A stretch of DNA of 64,000 nucleotides from Agrococcus jenensis (GTDB lineage Bacteria; Actinomycetota; Actinomycetes; Actinomycetales; Microbacteriaceae), in the NCBI RefSeq assembly GCF_003752465.1, contig NZ_RKHJ01000001.1:2046001-2110000 (forward strand). The letters are read 5' to 3'. Under the pieces are notes generated by a model. That model did not search any database, was not told the DNA's origin, and saw only the letters and a list, made by a program, of their open reading frames with translations. This document shows, one piece after another, positions 43,480 through 53,960 of this stretch (position 1 is the stretch's first letter; each line of letters begins with the position of its first letter). The translations under genes were made by a program, and so were the position numbers.

Positions 43480-45002
43480 CTCGCGTCGACGACCTCGCCT
43501 CCTGGCACCACGACTGGTCGGGGCTGCGCGTCGCCGTGCTCGGCCTCGGCGTGACGGGGTTCGCCGCCGTCGACACCCTCGCAGAGCTCGGCGCCGCCGT
43601 GACGGCGGTCGCCGAGCGCGTCGACGACGAGCGCCGCACGATCCTGGGCGTGCTCGACGTGCCGATCGTCGACGCCGGCCGCGACGAGGTGCCCCAGGCG
43701 CTCGCCGACGCGGAGCTCGTGATCGCGTCGCCGGGGCTCCGCCCCGACCACCCGTGGCTCGTCGCCGCGGCCGACCGCGGCATCCCGGTCTGGGGTGACA
43801 TCGAGCTCGCCTGGCGGGTGCGCGACAAGGTGCGCGCGGCCGAGTGGATCCTCATCACCGGCACGAACGGCAAGACCACCACGACCCAGCTCACCGCGCA
43901 CATGCTGCGCGCGGCGGGGCTCCGGGTCGCGCCGGTCGGCAACATCGGCACCCCCGTGCTCGACGCCGTCCGCGACCCGCAGGGCTTCGACGTGCTCGTG
44001 GTCGAGCTCTCGAGCTTCCAGCTGCACGCGATGGCCGACGACGGGCCGGGCGCGCTCTGGCCCCACTCGGCGGCGTGCCTCAACATCGACGACGACCACA
44101 TCGACTGGCACGGCTCCGCGGCCGCGTACCGCGCCGCGAAGGCGAAGGTCTACCGCAACGCCCGCATCGCCGCCGTCTACGGCATCGACGACCCGGCCAC
44201 GCAGCGCATGGTCGAGGAGGCGGAGGTCGTGGAGGGCTGCCGCGCGATCGGCTTCGGCCTCGGCGTGCCAGGGCCGAGCGACCTCGGCCTCGTCGACGGC
44301 ATCCTCGTCGACCGCGCGTTCCTCGACGACCGGCACCGCCAGGCGCTCGAGCTCGGCAGCCTCGACGACCTCGAGCCCGGCGGCCTGCGGTCGCCGCACA
44401 TGACGCGCAACGTGCTCGCCGCGGCCGCGCTCGCCCGGGCGTTCGGTGCCGAGCCCGCGCACGTGCGCGACGCCATCCGCTCGTTCCGGCTCGACCGCCA
44501 CCGCACCGAGCTCATCGCCGACGTCGGCGGCGTGCGCTGGGTCGACGACTCCAAGGCGACGAACCCGCACGCGGCCGAGGGATCGCTGAGCGCCTTCGAG
44601 CGCGTCGTGTGGATCGTCGGCGGGCTCTTCAAGGGCGCCGACGTCGCGCCGCTCGTCGAGCGGCACGCCCGCCGCATCGTGGCCGCCGTCGCCATCGGCG
44701 TCGAGCGCGGTCCCGTGCGCGAGGCGTTCGCGCGACACGCGCCGGGCATCCCGCTCGTGGAGGTCGACACGGCGGACACTGGAGCCGTGATGCGGCTGGC
44801 CGTCGAGGCCGCCGCAGCGCACGCCGCGCCCGGCACCACGGTCCTGCTGGCGCCGGCGGCCGCATCCATGGACCAGTTCGAGGACTACGCAGCCCGAGGC
44901 GACCGCTTCGCCGAGGCCGTGCGGGCACAGCGAGATCGAGCCGAGCGAGATCGAGAAGGGGGAGCCCATGGTGACGACGACGGCTCCCGCCTCGACCACT
45001 GA
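43476..45002 (+). CDS. murD: UDP-MurNAc-L-Ala:D-Glu ligase
   Basis: A 508-residue Mur ligase that adds D-Glu. A Rossmann N domain (VLGLGVTGFAAVDTL) is followed by the ATP loop ITGTNGKTTTTQ, ELSSFQL, LNIDDDHIDWHG and DDSKATNPHA near residue 365. The C-terminal tail is polar and overlaps the ftsW start by 35 bp, a larger overlap than elsewhere in the cluster. Confidence 0.95.
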   Translation: MTRVDDLASWHHDWSGLRVAVLGLGVTGFAAVDTLAELGAAVTAVAERVDDERRTILGVLDVPIVDAGRDEVPQALADAELVIASPGLRPDHPWLVAAADRGIPVWGDIELAWRVRDKVRAAEWILITGTNGKTTTTQLTAHMLRAAGLRVAPVGNIGTPVLDAVRDPQGFDVLVVELSSFQLHAMADDGPGALWPHSAACLNIDDDHIDWHGSAAAYRAAKAKVYRNARIAAVYGIDDPATQRMVEEAEVVEGCRAIGFGLGVPGPSDLGLVDGILVDRAFLDDRHRQALELGSLDDLEPGGLRSPHMTRNVLAAAALARAFGAEPAHVRDAIRSFRLDRHRTELIADVGGVRWVDDSKATNPHAAEGSLSAFERVVWIVGGLFKGADVAPLVERHARRIVAAVAIGVERGPVREAFARHAPGIPLVEVDTADTGAVMRLAVEAAAAHAAPGTTVLLAPAAASMDQFEDYAARGDRFAEAVRAQRDRAERDREGGAHGDDDGSRLDH

Positions 45003-46188
45003 CGGCGGCCGCGCCGAGCGGACGGGCAGGCGCGCGCTCGTGCGCGTGCGGTCGATGTTCGGCGCGCCGACCCTCAACGCGGCGCTGCTGCTCGGCACGA
45101 CGCTGTTCCTCGTCGCCTTCGGGCTCATCATGGTGCTCTCGTCGTCGTCGGTCGAGAGCTACGTCGCCAACGCCTCCTTCTTCACCGACTTCGCGAAGCA
45201 GGGCGCCTTCGCGGCCATCGGCATCGTGCTCATGCTGCTCGCCGCGCGGCTGCCCGCCACGATCTGGCAGCGCCTCGCGTGGATCGGCGTCGGCCTCGGC
45301 ATCGCGCTGCAGATGCTCGTCTTCACGCCGCTCGGCTTCGGCGCGAACGGCAACCGCAACTGGATCGGCATCGGCGGCTTCTCGCTGCAGCCGTCGGAGT
45401 TCGTGAAGGTCGCGCTCTGCGTGTGGCTCGCCATGATCATGACCCGCAAGCAGAAGCGCATCGACAGCTTCTGGCAGGCGTGGATCCCCGCGGCACCCGT
45501 GGCCGGGCTCTCGATCGGGCTCGTGCTGCTCGGCAGCGACCTCGGCACCGTCGTCATCATGGTGATGCTGTCGTTCGGCGCGCTCTGGTTCGCGGGCGTC
45601 AAGTGGTGGCACCTGCTGCTGCCCGTCGCGGGCCTCGTGCTGCTCGCCGTGCCCGTCGTGCTCTCGAGCCCCTCGCGCGTGCGCCGCATCTCGGCCTTCG
45701 TGCAGGGCTGCACCGACGCCGACTACTACTCCGGATGCTGGCAGCAGCTGCACGGCACCTGGGCGCTCTCCGCCGGCGGCCTCTTCGGCGTCGGGCTCGG
45801 CAACTCGCGCGCCAAGTGGTCGTGGCTGCCCGAGGCCGACAACGACTACATCTTCGCCATCATCGGCGAGGAGCTCGGGCTCCTCGGCGCGGCCGTCGTG
45901 CTCGCGCTCTTCGCCCTGCTCGCCTGGACGATGCTGCGCATCGTGCGGCAGGCGACGCTGCAGATGACGCGCGTCGTCACGGGCGCCGCGACGGTCTGGC
46001 TCATCGGCCAGGCGATCGTGAACATCGGCGTGGTGCTCGGGCTGCTCCCGGTGCTCGGCGTGCCGCTGCCCTTCATCTCGTCCGGCGGCTCGCAGCTCAT
46101 CGCCGCGCTCCTCATCATCGGCATCGTGCTCTCGCTCGAGCGGGTCGACAACCCCCGCTACCGCGGCGAGCTCTCGGCGAGGGGCTGA
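44968..46188 (+). CDS. ftsW: Septal peptidoglycan polymerase FtsW (SEDS family)
   Basis: A 406-residue SEDS glycosyltransferase with about ten transmembrane helices. Signature stretches: NRNWIGIGGFSLQPSEFVK (about 130-148), GSDLGTV, GLGNSRAKWSWLPEADNDYIFA and PFISSGGSQL near the end. It polymerises glycan strands with FtsI. The start ATG 44968 lies inside murD and follows AAGGGGGAG. An external loop holds two Cys residues (QGCTDADYYSGCW). Confidence 0.95.
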   Translation: MVTTTAPASTTDGGRAERTGRRALVRVRSMFGAPTLNAALLLGTTLFLVAFGLIMVLSSSSVESYVANASFFTDFAKQGAFAAIGIVLMLLAARLPATIWQRLAWIGVGLGIALQMLVFTPLGFGANGNRNWIGIGGFSLQPSEFVKVALCVWLAMIMTRKQKRIDSFWQAWIPAAPVAGLSIGLVLLGSDLGTVVIMVMLSFGALWFAGVKWWHLLLPVAGLVLLAVPVVLSSPSRVRRISAFVQGCTDADYYSGCWQQLHGTWALSAGGLFGVGLGNSRAKWSWLPEADNDYIFAIIGEELGLLGAAVVLALFALLAWTMLRIVRQATLQMTRVVTGAATVWLIGQAIVNIGVVLGLLPVLGVPLPFISSGGSQLIAALLIIGIVLSLERVDNPRYRGELSARG

Positions 46189-46189
46189 C

Positions 46190-47272
46190 GTGCGCGTCCT
46201 GCTCGCCGGCGGAGGCACCGCCGGCCACGTCAACCCGCTGCTCGCGACCGCGCAGCGGCTGCGCGAGCGGCACCCCGACGCGGCGCTCGTCGTGCTCGGC
46301 ACCCGCGAGGGCCTCGAGCGCGAGCTCGTCCCGCGCGCCGGCCTCGAGCTCGTCACGATCGAGAAGCTGCCCTTCCCGCGTCGGCCCGACCTCGCCGCGC
46401 TGCGCTTCCCGGCGAGATGGCGGCGCGCCGTCCGCGACGTGCGCGCGCTCATCCGCGAGCGACGGATCGACGTCGTCGTCGGCTTCGGCGGCTACGCGTC
46501 CGCGCCCGCCTACCGCGCCGCGCGGCTCGAGGGCGTGCCGATCGTCATCCACGAGGCGAACGCGAAGCCGGGCATGGCCAACCTGCTCGGCGCTCGCTGG
46601 ACCGACTTCGTGGGCCTCTCGTACCGGTCGACCCGGCTGGCCGGCGAGCTCGTCGGCATGCCGCTGCGCCCCGAGATCACCGGCCTCGACCGGGCGGGAC
46701 TCCACGACGACGCGTGCGTCGAGCTGGGGCTCGACCCCGCGCGGCGCACGCTGCTCGTGACCGGCGGCTCGCAGGGCGCGCGCTCGATCAACCGCGCGAT
46801 CGTCGCCGCCGCCCCCGACATCGTCGGCGCCGGCTGGCAGGTCCTGCACCTCTCCGGCGGCCGGCAGACCGACTTCGAGCCGGCCAGGGTGCCGCACTAC
46901 GTCGCGATCGAGTACCTCGACCGCATGCACCTCGCGCTCGCCGCCGCCGACCTCGTCGTCTGCCGCGCGGGCAGCCTCACCGTGTCGGAGCTCATGGCCG
47001 TCGGCCTCCCCGCCGTCTACGTGCCGCTGCCGTACGGCAACGGCGAGCAGGGGATGAACGCGGCGGACCAGGTTTCCGCTGGTGGCGCACTGCTCGTCGC
47101 CGACGCCGAGTTCACGGCAGAATGGGTGCGCGCACGGCTCGTGCCGCTGCTGCGGGACGCAGACGCCATCGCCACGATGGCCACCGCGAGCGCGGGAGCC
47201 GGCGCGACGGACGGCAGCGACCGGATGAGCGACCTCATCGAGCGGGCCGCAGCCACGAGGAGGCAGTCGTGA
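46190..47272 (+). CDS. murG: UDP-GlcNAc:lipid I GlcNAc transferase
   Basis: A 360-residue GT-B glycosyltransferase that turns lipid I into lipid II on the inner face of the membrane. [10 protein letters not shown] (residues 7-16), [28 protein letters not shown] and [11 protein letters not shown] are the family motifs. GTG 46190 begins 1 bp after the ftsW stop; the stop overlaps the murC start by GTGA. Confidence 0.96.
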   Translation: MRVLLAGGGTAGHVNPLLATAQRLRERHPDAALVVLGTREGLERELVPRAGLELVTIEKLPFPRRPDLAALRFPARWRRAVRDVRALIRERRIDVVVGFGGYASAPAYRAARLEGVPIVIHEANAKPGMANLLGARWTDFVGLSYRSTRLAGELVGMPLRPEITGLDRAGLHDDACVELGLDPARRTLLVTGGSQGARSINRAIVAAAPDIVGAGWQVLHLSGGRQTDFEPARVPHYVAIEYLDRMHLALAAADLVVCRAGSLTVSELMAVGLPAVYVPLPYGNGEQGMNAADQVSAGGALLVADAEFTAEWVRARLVPLLRDADAIATMATASAGAGATDGSDRMSDLIERAAATRRQS

Positions 47273-48672
47273 TCGAACCGGATCTCACCCAGCCGATCCC
47301 CGAGACGATCGAGCGGGTGCACTTCATCGGCATCGGCGGCTCGGGCATGTCGGGCATCGCGCACATGATGCTCGATGCCGGCATCGCCGTCTCGGGCTCC
47401 GACCGCTCGGGCTCCGCCACCGTCGACCGGCTCGTCGAGCGCGGCGCGCACGTCGGCATCGGCCACGACGCCGCCCACCTGCCCGCCGACGTCGACGCGG
47501 TCGTCGTCACGAGCGCGCTGTGGCCCGACAACCCCGAGCTCGTCGCCGCGCGCGAGCGCCGCGTGCCCGTGCTGCACCGCTCGCAGGCGCTGCACGTGCT
47601 CGCGCGCGGCAAGCGCGTCATCGCCGTCGCGGGCGCGCACGGCAAGACCACCACGACCGGGATGCTCGTCGTCGGCCTGCACGGGCTCGGCATCGACGCG
47701 GGCTTCGTGAACGGCGGCGTCATCGGCGGGCTCGACGCCTCGAGCGGCCACGGCACCTCCGACGCGTTCGTGCTCGAGGCCGACGAGTCCGACGGCTCGT
47801 TCCTGCTCTACGACGTCGCGGTCGCGCTCATCACGAACATCGACACCGACCACCTCGACCACTACGGCACGCCGGAGGCGTTCGACGCCGCGTTCGCCGA
47901 GTTCGCGGACCGCGCGAGCGAGGCGGTCGTCATCTCAGCGGACGACCCCGGCGCGCAGCGCGTGCGCGCGCTCATGCGCCACGAGCGCGTCATCACCTTC
48001 GGCGAGGCCGAGGACGCCGACGTGCGGATCGTCGACATCCGCGTGGGCGACGTCGCGTCGTGCACCGTCGAGATCGCGGGGGAGCGCTTCGAGCTCGAGG
48101 CGGGCGTGCCCGGCCGGCACAACGCCGTGAACGCCGCCGGCGCGCTCGCGACGCTCGTCGCGATGGGCGTCGCGCCGGTCGACGGCGCCAGGGCGCTCGC
48201 GGCCTTCCGCGGCACCGGCCGTCGCTTCGAGCTGCACGGCGAGCGGCGCGGCGTGCGCGTCTTCGACGACTACGCGCACCACCCCGCCGAGGTCGACGCC
48301 GCGCTCACGGCCGCCCGCACCGTCATCGGCGACGGCCGGATCATCGCGATCCACCAGCCGCACCTCTACTCGCGCACGCGTGACATGGCGGGCGACTTCG
48401 CCGCCGTCTACGAGCGGGTCGCCGACCACACGGTCGTGCTCGACGTCTACGGCGCGCGCGAGGACCCCATCCCCGGCGTCACCGGCGCGCTCGTCGCCGA
48501 GCGCTTCGAGGATCCGAGCGACGTCGACTTCCTGCCCGACTGGCAGCAGGCCGCCGAGCGGGCCGCGGCGATCGCCCGCGAGGGCGACATCATCGTCACG
48601 CTCTCGTGCGGCGACGTCTACCGGATCATCCCGCAGGTGCTGTCGGCGCTCGAGGTGGGCGACGGCGCGTGA
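47269..48672 (+). CDS. murC: UDP-MurNAc:L-Ala ligase
   Basis: A 467-residue Mur ligase that adds the first amino acid. [46 protein letters not shown] and DYAHHPAEV identify it. GTG 47269 follows AGGAGG by 5 bp and overlaps the murG stop. The next gene, ftsQ, starts inside its stop region (GTGA). Confidence 0.96.
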   Translation: MIEPDLTQPIPETIERVHFIGIGGSGMSGIAHMMLDAGIAVSGSDRSGSATVDRLVERGAHVGIGHDAAHLPADVDAVVVTSALWPDNPELVAARERRVPVLHRSQALHVLARGKRVIAVAGAHGKTTTTGMLVVGLHGLGIDAGFVNGGVIGGLDASSGHGTSDAFVLEADESDGSFLLYDVAVALITNIDTDHLDHYGTPEAFDAAFAEFADRASEAVVISADDPGAQRVRALMRHERVITFGEAEDADVRIVDIRVGDVASCTVEIAGERFELEAGVPGRHNAVNAAGALATLVAMGVAPVDGARALAAFRGTGRRFELHGERRGVRVFDDYAHHPAEVDAALTAARTVIGDGRIIAIHQPHLYSRTRDMAGDFAAVYERVADHTVVLDVYGAREDPIPGVTGALVAERFEDPSDVDFLPDWQQAAERAAAIAREGDIIVTLSCGDVYRIIPQVLSALEVGDGA

Positions 48673-49718
48673 GGCGACCTGACGGCTTCGACCGGCTCGA
48701 CGAGCCGGCCGAGCAGGCGGCGCCGGGTGCGTCGCCGCACGACCCGGCCGTCCACCCCGTCGACCTGCCCGCCGAGGACGCCGAGCCGCCGCAGCGGCGC
48801 TGGGCGCTGAGCGCCTACGCCGACCTCGACGACGAGCCGGTCTTCGAGCCCGCCGCGGAGCCCGTGCCCGAGCGCGGCTCGCACGCCCAGCGCGTCGACC
48901 GGGCGTGGCGCGCCGCCCAGAAGGCGCAGCGCGCCGACGAGCGCGAGGAGGCCCGCGAGGCCCGCCGCGCGGCGGCGCAGGCGCGGCGTGCGCGCGTCCG
49001 CAGCGAGCGGGCGGAGGTGCGGCGATTCACCGCAGGCCGCCGGCGCCAGCTGCGCACGGCGCTGCTGGCCGTCGGCGGGCTCGTGCTCGCGCTGCTGCTG
49101 CTCGTCGGGCTCGTGTGGTCGCCGCTGATGTCGGTGCGCGACGTGCGCGTCGAGGGCGCCGAGCGGCTCGACCCCGCGGCGGTGCAGGCCGCGCTCGCCG
49201 ACAGCGTCGGCGAGCCGATCGCCACCGTCACCGAGGCGGGCGTCGCCGAGCGGCTGCAGGCGATCCCGCAGGTGGAGTCGTTCCGGCTCGAGGTCGTGCC
49301 GCCGTCGACGGTCATCGTCCACATCGTCGAGCGCCGGCCGGTCGCGATCGTGCCTGGCGACGGTGGCGAGGTCGTGATCGACGCCGCGGGCGTGGTGCTC
49401 GGGGGTGTCGCCGCCGACACCGGCTCGCTGCCGCGGCTCGTCGGCATCGAGCCGGGGAGCGAGGAGTTCGACGCCGTCGCGAGCGTGCTCGTGTCGGTGC
49501 CGACCGAGGTGCTCACCGCGACGCAGACCATCGAGGCGGGCTCGCCCTCGGACATTCGCCTGACCCTCGCGAGCGGGCAGGTCGTGCAGTGGGGCGGCGC
49601 GGACGAGAGCCGGCTCAAGGCCGACGTGGTCGCCGCGCTGCTCGCGACCCAGGACCCCGCGGTCGCCCGCGTGCTCGACGTGCGAGCCCCCGAGCACCCG
49701 GTCGTGCGCGGGTCCTGA
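48669..49718 (+). CDS. ftsQ: Cell division protein FtsQ
   Basis: A 349-residue bitopic division protein. The cytoplasmic part is long (about 128 residues, charged, with an Ala/Arg/Glu-rich helix at 75-120), the transmembrane helix is at about 130-150, and the POTRA domain starts at 155 ([16 protein letters not shown]), followed by the FtsQ beta domain ([10 protein letters not shown] type). GTG 48669 overlaps the murC stop. It recruits FtsL/FtsB. The long N terminus is common in actinobacteria. Confidence 0.9.
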   Translation: MRRPDGFDRLDEPAEQAAPGASPHDPAVHPVDLPAEDAEPPQRRWALSAYADLDDEPVFEPAAEPVPERGSHAQRVDRAWRAAQKAQRADEREEAREARRAAAQARRARVRSERAEVRRFTAGRRRQLRTALLAVGGLVLALLLLVGLVWSPLMSVRDVRVEGAERLDPAAVQAALADSVGEPIATVTEAGVAERLQAIPQVESFRLEVVPPSTVIVHIVERRPVAIVPGDGGEVVIDAAGVVLGGVAADTGSLPRLVGIEPGSEEFDAVASVLVSVPTEVLTATQTIEAGSPSDIRLTLASGQVVQWGGADESRLKADVVAALLATQDPAVARVLDVRAPEHPVVRGS

Positions 49719-49845
49719 GCCCGCTCGAACCTGACGATTCTTTTTCTTGCGACATCGCGTCGCGACACACCGAGTCGCTCCCGACCGCACGCCGCCGCCG
49801 CCCGTAGCGTCGTCCTCGTCAACATGAAGTGAGGAATTCTCTAAA

Positions 49846-49863
49846 CTTCAACTAGAGGTTGAG
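49846..49863 (+). promoter_or_regulatory. Candidate FtsR-type operator before ftsZ
   Basis: CTTCAACTAGAGGTTGAG contains the inverted repeat TCAAC-N5-GTTGA. A TAAACT (49842-49847) just before it is a likely -10. The 168-bp gap between ftsQ and ftsZ is the largest in the middle of the cluster, so ftsZ has its own promoter. A second possible -10 is TAGCGT at 49805-49810. Confidence 0.5.
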
Positions 49864-49886
49864 ACTTCGATCGAGGGGCCGGAACC

Positions 49887-51044
49887 GTGACTTCCAACAA
49901 CAACTACCTCGCCGTCATCAAGGTGGTCGGCGTGGGCGGCGGCGGCGTGAACGCCGTGAACCGCATGATCGATCTCGGCCTGCGAGGCGTCGAGTTCATC
50001 GCCATCAACACCGATGCGCAGGCGCTGCTGCTGAGCGACGCCGACGTCAAGCTCGACGTCGGCCGCGAGCTCACCAAGGGCCTCGGCGCGGGCGCCGACC
50101 CCGAGGTCGGCCGCCGCGCGGCAGAGGACCACGCAGAGGAGATCGAGGAGGCGCTCGCGGGCGCCGACATGGTCTTCGTCACCGCGGGCGAGGGCGGCGG
50201 CACCGGTACCGGTGGCGCACCCGTCGTCGCGCGCATCGCCAAGAGCCTCGGTGCGCTCACCGTCGGCGTCGTGACGAAGCCGTTCTCGTTCGAGGGCAAC
50301 CGTCGCCGGCAGCAGGCAGAGACGGGCGTCGAGGCGCTCAAGAACGAGGTCGACACGCTCATCGTCGTGCCCAACGACCGCCTGCTCGAGATCAGCGACA
50401 TGGGCATCTCGATGGTCGAGGCCTTCGAGACCGCCGACCAGGTGCTGCTCGCGGGCGTCCAGGGCATCACCGACCTCATCACCACGCCGGGCCTCATCAA
50501 CGTCGACTTCGCCGACGTCAAGAGCGTCATGCAGGGCGCGGGCAGCGCCCTCATGGGCATCGGCTCGTCGCGCGGCGCCGACCGCGCCATCAAGGCGGCG
50601 GAGCTCGCGGTCGCGAGCCCGCTGCTCGAGGCCAAGATCGACGGCGCGCACGGCGTGCTGCTGTCGATCCAGGCCGGCAGCAACCTCGGCATCCACGAGA
50701 CCTACGACGCGGCGAAGCTCGTGCAGGAGGCCGTGCACCCGGAGGCGAACATCATCTTCGGCACGGTCATCGACGACACGCTCGGCGACGAGGTCCGGGT
50801 GACGGTCATCGCGGCCGGTTTCGACGGCCCCGGCCCGGTGGCGAAGGAGGACGACTCCGTCATCCGCACCGCCGCGCGCACCGAGATGGGGCTGCGCCCC
50901 GCGAGCTCGAGCACGCCGGCGGCCGAGCCGGAGCGCCGGGTCGTCCCGACGCCCCCGGTCGCCGACCACCTCACCGGTCCGGTGCAGCCGCTCACGCAGG
51001 TGGACGAGGAGGAGGACGAGTTCCTCCCGGACTTCCTCCGCTGA
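49887..51044 (+). CDS. ftsZ: Cell division protein FtsZ
   Basis: A 385-residue tubulin-like GTPase that forms the Z ring. The tubulin signature GGGTGTG is at 103-109, with [15 protein letters not shown] at the start, NTDAQAL and the T7 loop [12 protein letters not shown] flexible linker (about 315-370) leads to the C-terminal peptide EFLPDFLR, the docking site for SepF. GTG 49887 follows GAGGGG. The usual pgeF-like gene after ftsZ is absent, and yggS follows after 1 bp. Confidence 0.97.
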   Translation: MTSNNNYLAVIKVVGVGGGGVNAVNRMIDLGLRGVEFIAINTDAQALLLSDADVKLDVGRELTKGLGAGADPEVGRRAAEDHAEEIEEALAGADMVFVTAGEGGGTGTGGAPVVARIAKSLGALTVGVVTKPFSFEGNRRRQQAETGVEALKNEVDTLIVVPNDRLLEISDMGISMVEAFETADQVLLAGVQGITDLITTPGLINVDFADVKSVMQGAGSALMGIGSSRGADRAIKAAELAVASPLLEAKIDGAHGVLLSIQAGSNLGIHETYDAAKLVQEAVHPEANIIFGTVIDDTLGDEVRVTVIAAGFDGPGPVAKEDDSVIRTAARTEMGLRPASSSTPAAEPERRVVPTPPVADHLTGPVQPLTQVDEEEDEFLPDFLR

Positions 51045-51045
51045 C

Positions 51046-51711
51046 GTGACCGACGCCCCCGCCGCGCGCCTGGCCGCGTTCCTCGAGCAGCTCGAGGACG
51101 CGCGCCGGGCGCGCGGCGTCACGCTGATCGTGGTGACGAAGCGGCACCCTGCCGCGCTCGTCCGCGAGCTCGCCGAGGCGGGGCACCGCGACTTCGGCGA
51201 GAGCAGGCACCCGGAGTCGCGCGACAAGGCCGAGGAGCTCGCCGACCTCGGGCTCACGTGGCACTTCGTCGGTCAGCTCCAGCGCAACAAGGCGCGGCAG
51301 GTCGCGCGCTACGCCGACGTGCTGCACTCGATCGACTCGACCGAGCTCGTCGAGGTGCTCGAGGGCGGTGACGAGCGGCCGCGGCGCGACGCGCTCGTGC
51401 AGGTCAACCTCACGGACGACCCGGGTCGCGGCGGCGTCGCGCCGGCCGACCTCGACGCGCTCGCCGAGCGCGTCGCCGCCTCGCCGGCGCTGCGGCTCCG
51501 CGGCGTCATGGCGGTCGCGCCGCTCGGCGAGAAGCCGGGCAGGGCGTTCGAGCGCCTCGCCCGCCACGCGGAGCGCGTGCGCGCCATCGACCCCGACGCG
51601 CAGTGGATCTCGGCCGGCATGAGCGCCGACTGGCGCGAGGCGCTCGAGCACGGCGCGACACACCTGCGGATCGGCACCGCAATCACCGGAAACCGTCCGG
51701 CCGACGGATAG
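51046..51711 (+). CDS. PLP homeostasis protein, YggS family
   Basis: A 221-residue PLP-binding TIM-barrel protein. The PLP lysine is in LIVVTKRHP, followed by FGESRHPESRDKAEEL, WHFVGQLQRNKAR, VQVNLTDDPGRGG and ISAGMSADWREAL. These proteins balance pyridoxal phosphate and amino acid pools. GTG 51046 begins 1 bp after the ftsZ stop. Confidence 0.92.
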   Translation: MTDAPAARLAAFLEQLEDARRARGVTLIVVTKRHPAALVRELAEAGHRDFGESRHPESRDKAEELADLGLTWHFVGQLQRNKARQVARYADVLHSIDSTELVEVLEGGDERPRRDALVQVNLTDDPGRGGVAPADLDALAERVAASPALRLRGVMAVAPLGEKPGRAFERLARHAERVRAIDPDAQWISAGMSADWREALEHGATHLRIGTAITGNRPADG

Positions 51712-51737
51712 CGTGAATCCAGCCACGAGGAGGACCC

Positions 51738-52211
51738 ATGAGCAACGCACTGAAGAAGGCGGCGATCTACTTCGGCTTCGCCGAGGAGGACGAGCTGACC
51801 CAGGAGGTCCGCCCTGTTGAGCGGACCGAGGAGCAGGACCGGCACGACCGTGCCCCGCAGCCGCGGGAGCGGGTGGAGGAGCCGCGTCGCGCGCCCGTCA
51901 CCAAGCTCCGCCCGGCGCAGAAGGTGAGCGACATGAGCGAGATCCTGACGGTGCACCCGCGCCAGTACAAGGATGCCAAGGCGATCGCGGAGGCGTTCCG
52001 CGACGGGACCCCGGTGATCATCAACCTGTCGCAGATGACCGACGGCGACGCCCGTCGCCTGATCGACTTCTCCGCGGGCCTCACGCAGGGGCTCGAGGGC
52101 CGCATCGAGCGCGTCACGACGAAGGTGTACCTGCTGACGCCCGAGCACATCGCCGTCTCCGGCGGCCGCTCGGTCGACGAGGACACCGACTCGGCCGTCT
52201 TCGCGCACTGA
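51738..52211 (+). CDS. sepF: Cell division protein SepF
   Basis: A 157-residue SepF. The N-terminal amphipathic membrane helix is MSNALKKAAIYFGFAEE, then a charged linker (20-58), then the conserved FtsZ-binding fold (about 65-145; VHPRQYKDAKAIAEAFRDG, VIINLSQMTDGDARRLIDFSAGL). It anchors FtsZ to the membrane in actinobacteria, which lack FtsA. GAGGAGG precedes the ATG. Confidence 0.95.
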   Translation: MSNALKKAAIYFGFAEEDELTQEVRPVERTEEQDRHDRAPQPRERVEEPRRAPVTKLRPAQKVSDMSEILTVHPRQYKDAKAIAEAFRDGTPVIINLSQMTDGDARRLIDFSAGLTQGLEGRIERVTTKVYLLTPEHIAVSGGRSVDEDTDSAVFAH

Positions 52212-52214
52212 CGG

Positions 52215-52517
52215 GTGCCCTTCGTCTCGATCCTCGCGTGGATCGTCTACACCGCCGCGAACCTCGCGCTCTACATCCTCTGGGCGCGCATCATCCTCGA
52301 CCTGGTGCGGCAGCTGCGGCGCGACTGGAAGCCCTCGGGCTTCTGGCTCGTGCTGTCGGTGTGGCTCCTCCGCGTGACCGACCCGCCGCTGCGCCTCGTG
52401 CGCCGCGTCGTGCGGCCGGTGCGCGTCGGCGGGGTCATGCTCGACCTCGCCATGCTCGTGCTCATGCTCGCGCTGATCATCCTCATCGCGATCGTCAACC
52501 CCTTCCGCTTCGCCTGA
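52215..52517 (+). CDS. YggT family membrane protein
   Basis: A 100-residue protein with two hydrophobic segments (about 3-28 and 73-95) and the family core VTDPPLRLVRRVVRPVRVGGVMLDLAML. It is commonly found between sepF and wag31. Its function is unclear, with proposed roles in envelope or osmotic response. GTG 52215 begins 3 bp after the sepF stop. Confidence 0.88.
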   Translation: MPFVSILAWIVYTAANLALYILWARIILDLVRQLRRDWKPSGFWLVLSVWLLRVTDPPLRLVRRVVRPVRVGGVMLDLAMLVLMLALIILIAIVNPFRFA

Positions 52518-52543
52518 CGCCGGGGTGGATCGGGCCCTCGGGC

Positions 52544-52579
52544 TAGGATCGTCACCACGCCGTCCGCGACGGGTACAGT
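52544..52579 (+). promoter_or_regulatory. Promoter region of wag31
   Basis: Two -10-like hexamers, TAGGAT (52544-52549) and TACAGT (52574-52579), lie in the 115-bp gap before wag31. A small GC hairpin (GGCCC/GGGCC) follows before the ribosome site AAGAAAGGC. wag31 probably has its own strong promoter. Confidence 0.45.
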
Positions 52580-52632
52580 GAATCTGCGCTGCAGGCCCGA
52601 TCGGGGCCGCAGCCGAGCAAGAAAGGCATGCC

Positions 52633-53343
52633 ATGGCTCTGACTCCTGACGACGTCGTCCACAAGCGCTTCGAGACGACGCGCTTCCGGGACGGCTACGA
52701 CCAGGACGAGGTCGACGACTTCCTCGACGAGGTGGTCACGGAGCTGCGACGCCTCACCGAGGAGAACGACGCGCTCCGCGCCGAGAACGCCACGCTCCGG
52801 TCCGGCGGCGAGGTCGCCTCCTCGGTCGTCCAGGCTCCCATCGACACCGCAGAGCTCGACGGCCTCCGCGCCGAGAACGAGCAGCTCAAGCAGCAGCTCG
52901 CCGAGCGCGCAGCCGCGCCCGCCGAGGCGCCCGCAGAGCCCCAGCAGCAGCAGGAGGAGCAGCCCGCGCCGATCGCCGAGGCGCCCGCGCCCGCAGCGGC
53001 CGGCAGCACCGAGGCCAACAGCCTCATCGCCCTCGCCACGCGCCTGCACGACGAGCACGTCGCGGCGGGCGAGGCGCGTCGCGACGAGCTCATCGCCGCG
53101 GCCGAGGCCGCCGCGCAGCAGATCGAGGACGACGCCCAGCAGCGCAAGGTCGTGCTCGAGCAGGAGTTCGACGACCAGAAGGGCAAGCTCGAGCAGCAGA
53201 AGACCGCGCTCGAGGCGAAGATCGACGAGCTCAAGAGCTTCGAGCGCGACTACCGCCTCAAGCTGCGCGGCTACATCGAGAGCCAGCTGCGCGACCTCGA
53301 CCGCTCGTCCTCGCTCGCCTTCGGCGGCCAGGGCGGAAGCTGA
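52633..53343 (+). CDS. wag31: DivIVA/Wag31 polar growth protein
   Basis: A 236-residue coiled-coil protein. The N-terminal DivIVA domain (1-60) has LTPDDVVHKRFETTRFRDGYDQDEVDDFLDEV; a Pro/Ala/Glu/Gln linker spans about 85-127; a second long coiled coil runs 128-220. It marks curved membrane at the poles and directs tip growth in actinobacteria. ATG 52633 is correct for the motif; an out-of-frame ATG lies 5 bp upstream. Confidence 0.95.
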   Translation: MALTPDDVVHKRFETTRFRDGYDQDEVDDFLDEVVTELRRLTEENDALRAENATLRSGGEVASSVVQAPIDTAELDGLRAENEQLKQQLAERAAAPAEAPAEPQQQQEEQPAPIAEAPAPAAAGSTEANSLIALATRLHDEHVAAGEARRDELIAAAEAAAQQIEDDAQQRKVVLEQEFDDQKGKLEQQKTALEAKIDELKSFERDYRLKLRGYIESQLRDLDRSSSLAFGGQGGS

Positions 53344-53354
53344 GCGCGCGCTCC

Positions 53355-53960
53355 TTGCCTGAGGACAGCACGGCTGGCGACAGCACGACGGTCCCGAGGT
53401 CGACCGCCTGGCGGATGCTGGGCCTCGTCCTCGGGACCGCTGTCGTCGTCTGGGTCGCCGACCTGCTCTCGAAGGAGTGGGTCCTCGCCTCGATGGCGGA
53501 GGGCGAGCAGCGGGCGGTGCTCGGCGAGCTGCTGCAGTGGCACTTCGTCCGCAACCCCGGCGCGGCCTTCTCGTTCGCGGCCGGCTCGACCTGGATCTTC
53601 ACGATCCTGGCCGCCGCGGTCGTGGTCTTCATCGTCACGCAGCTGCGCAGCATCCGCTCGCCGCTCTGGGCGATCGCGTTCGGCGGCCTGCTCGGCGGCA
53701 CGCTCGGCAACCTGACCGACCGGCTGACGCGCGAGCCCGGCTTCTTCGTCGGGCACGTGATCGACTTCATCCAGGTGTGGGGCTTCCCGGCGATCTTCAA
53801 CATCGCCGACATCTTCATCGTCTCGTCGATGATCGGCGTCGTGCTGCTCGTGCTCCTGAACATCGGGCTCGACGGCGTGCGCCGCACGGACGAGCCGAAG
53901 CGCGAGCGAGCGGTCGACCTCGACGCGACGCAACCGCTCGACCCGGAGGACCGGCCCTGA
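53355..53960 (+). CDS. lspA: Lipoprotein signal peptidase
   Basis: A 201-residue aspartyl peptidase of the membrane with four helices that cleaves lipoprotein signal peptides. The catalytic pair is Asp122 in [11 protein letters not shown] and Asp152 in [19 protein letters not shown] is also conserved. The TTG start at 53355 is the only candidate with a reasonable N terminus, 11 bp after wag31. The stop overlaps the next start (TGATG). Confidence 0.93.
   Translation: MPEDSTAGDSTTVPRSTAWRMLGLVLGTAVVVWVADLLSKEWVLASMAEGEQRAVLGELLQWHFVRNPGAAFSFAAGSTWIFTILAAAVVVFIVTQLRSIRSPLWAIAFGGLLGGTLGNLTDRLTREPGFFVGHVIDFIQVWGFPAIFNIADIFIVSSMIGVVLLVLLNIGLDGVRRTDEPKRERAVDLDATQPLDPEDRP

Noticed and set aside
52580..52620. 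Riboswitch or attenuator before wag31
   Set aside because: Only one short GC hairpin is visible; no conserved riboswitch core.
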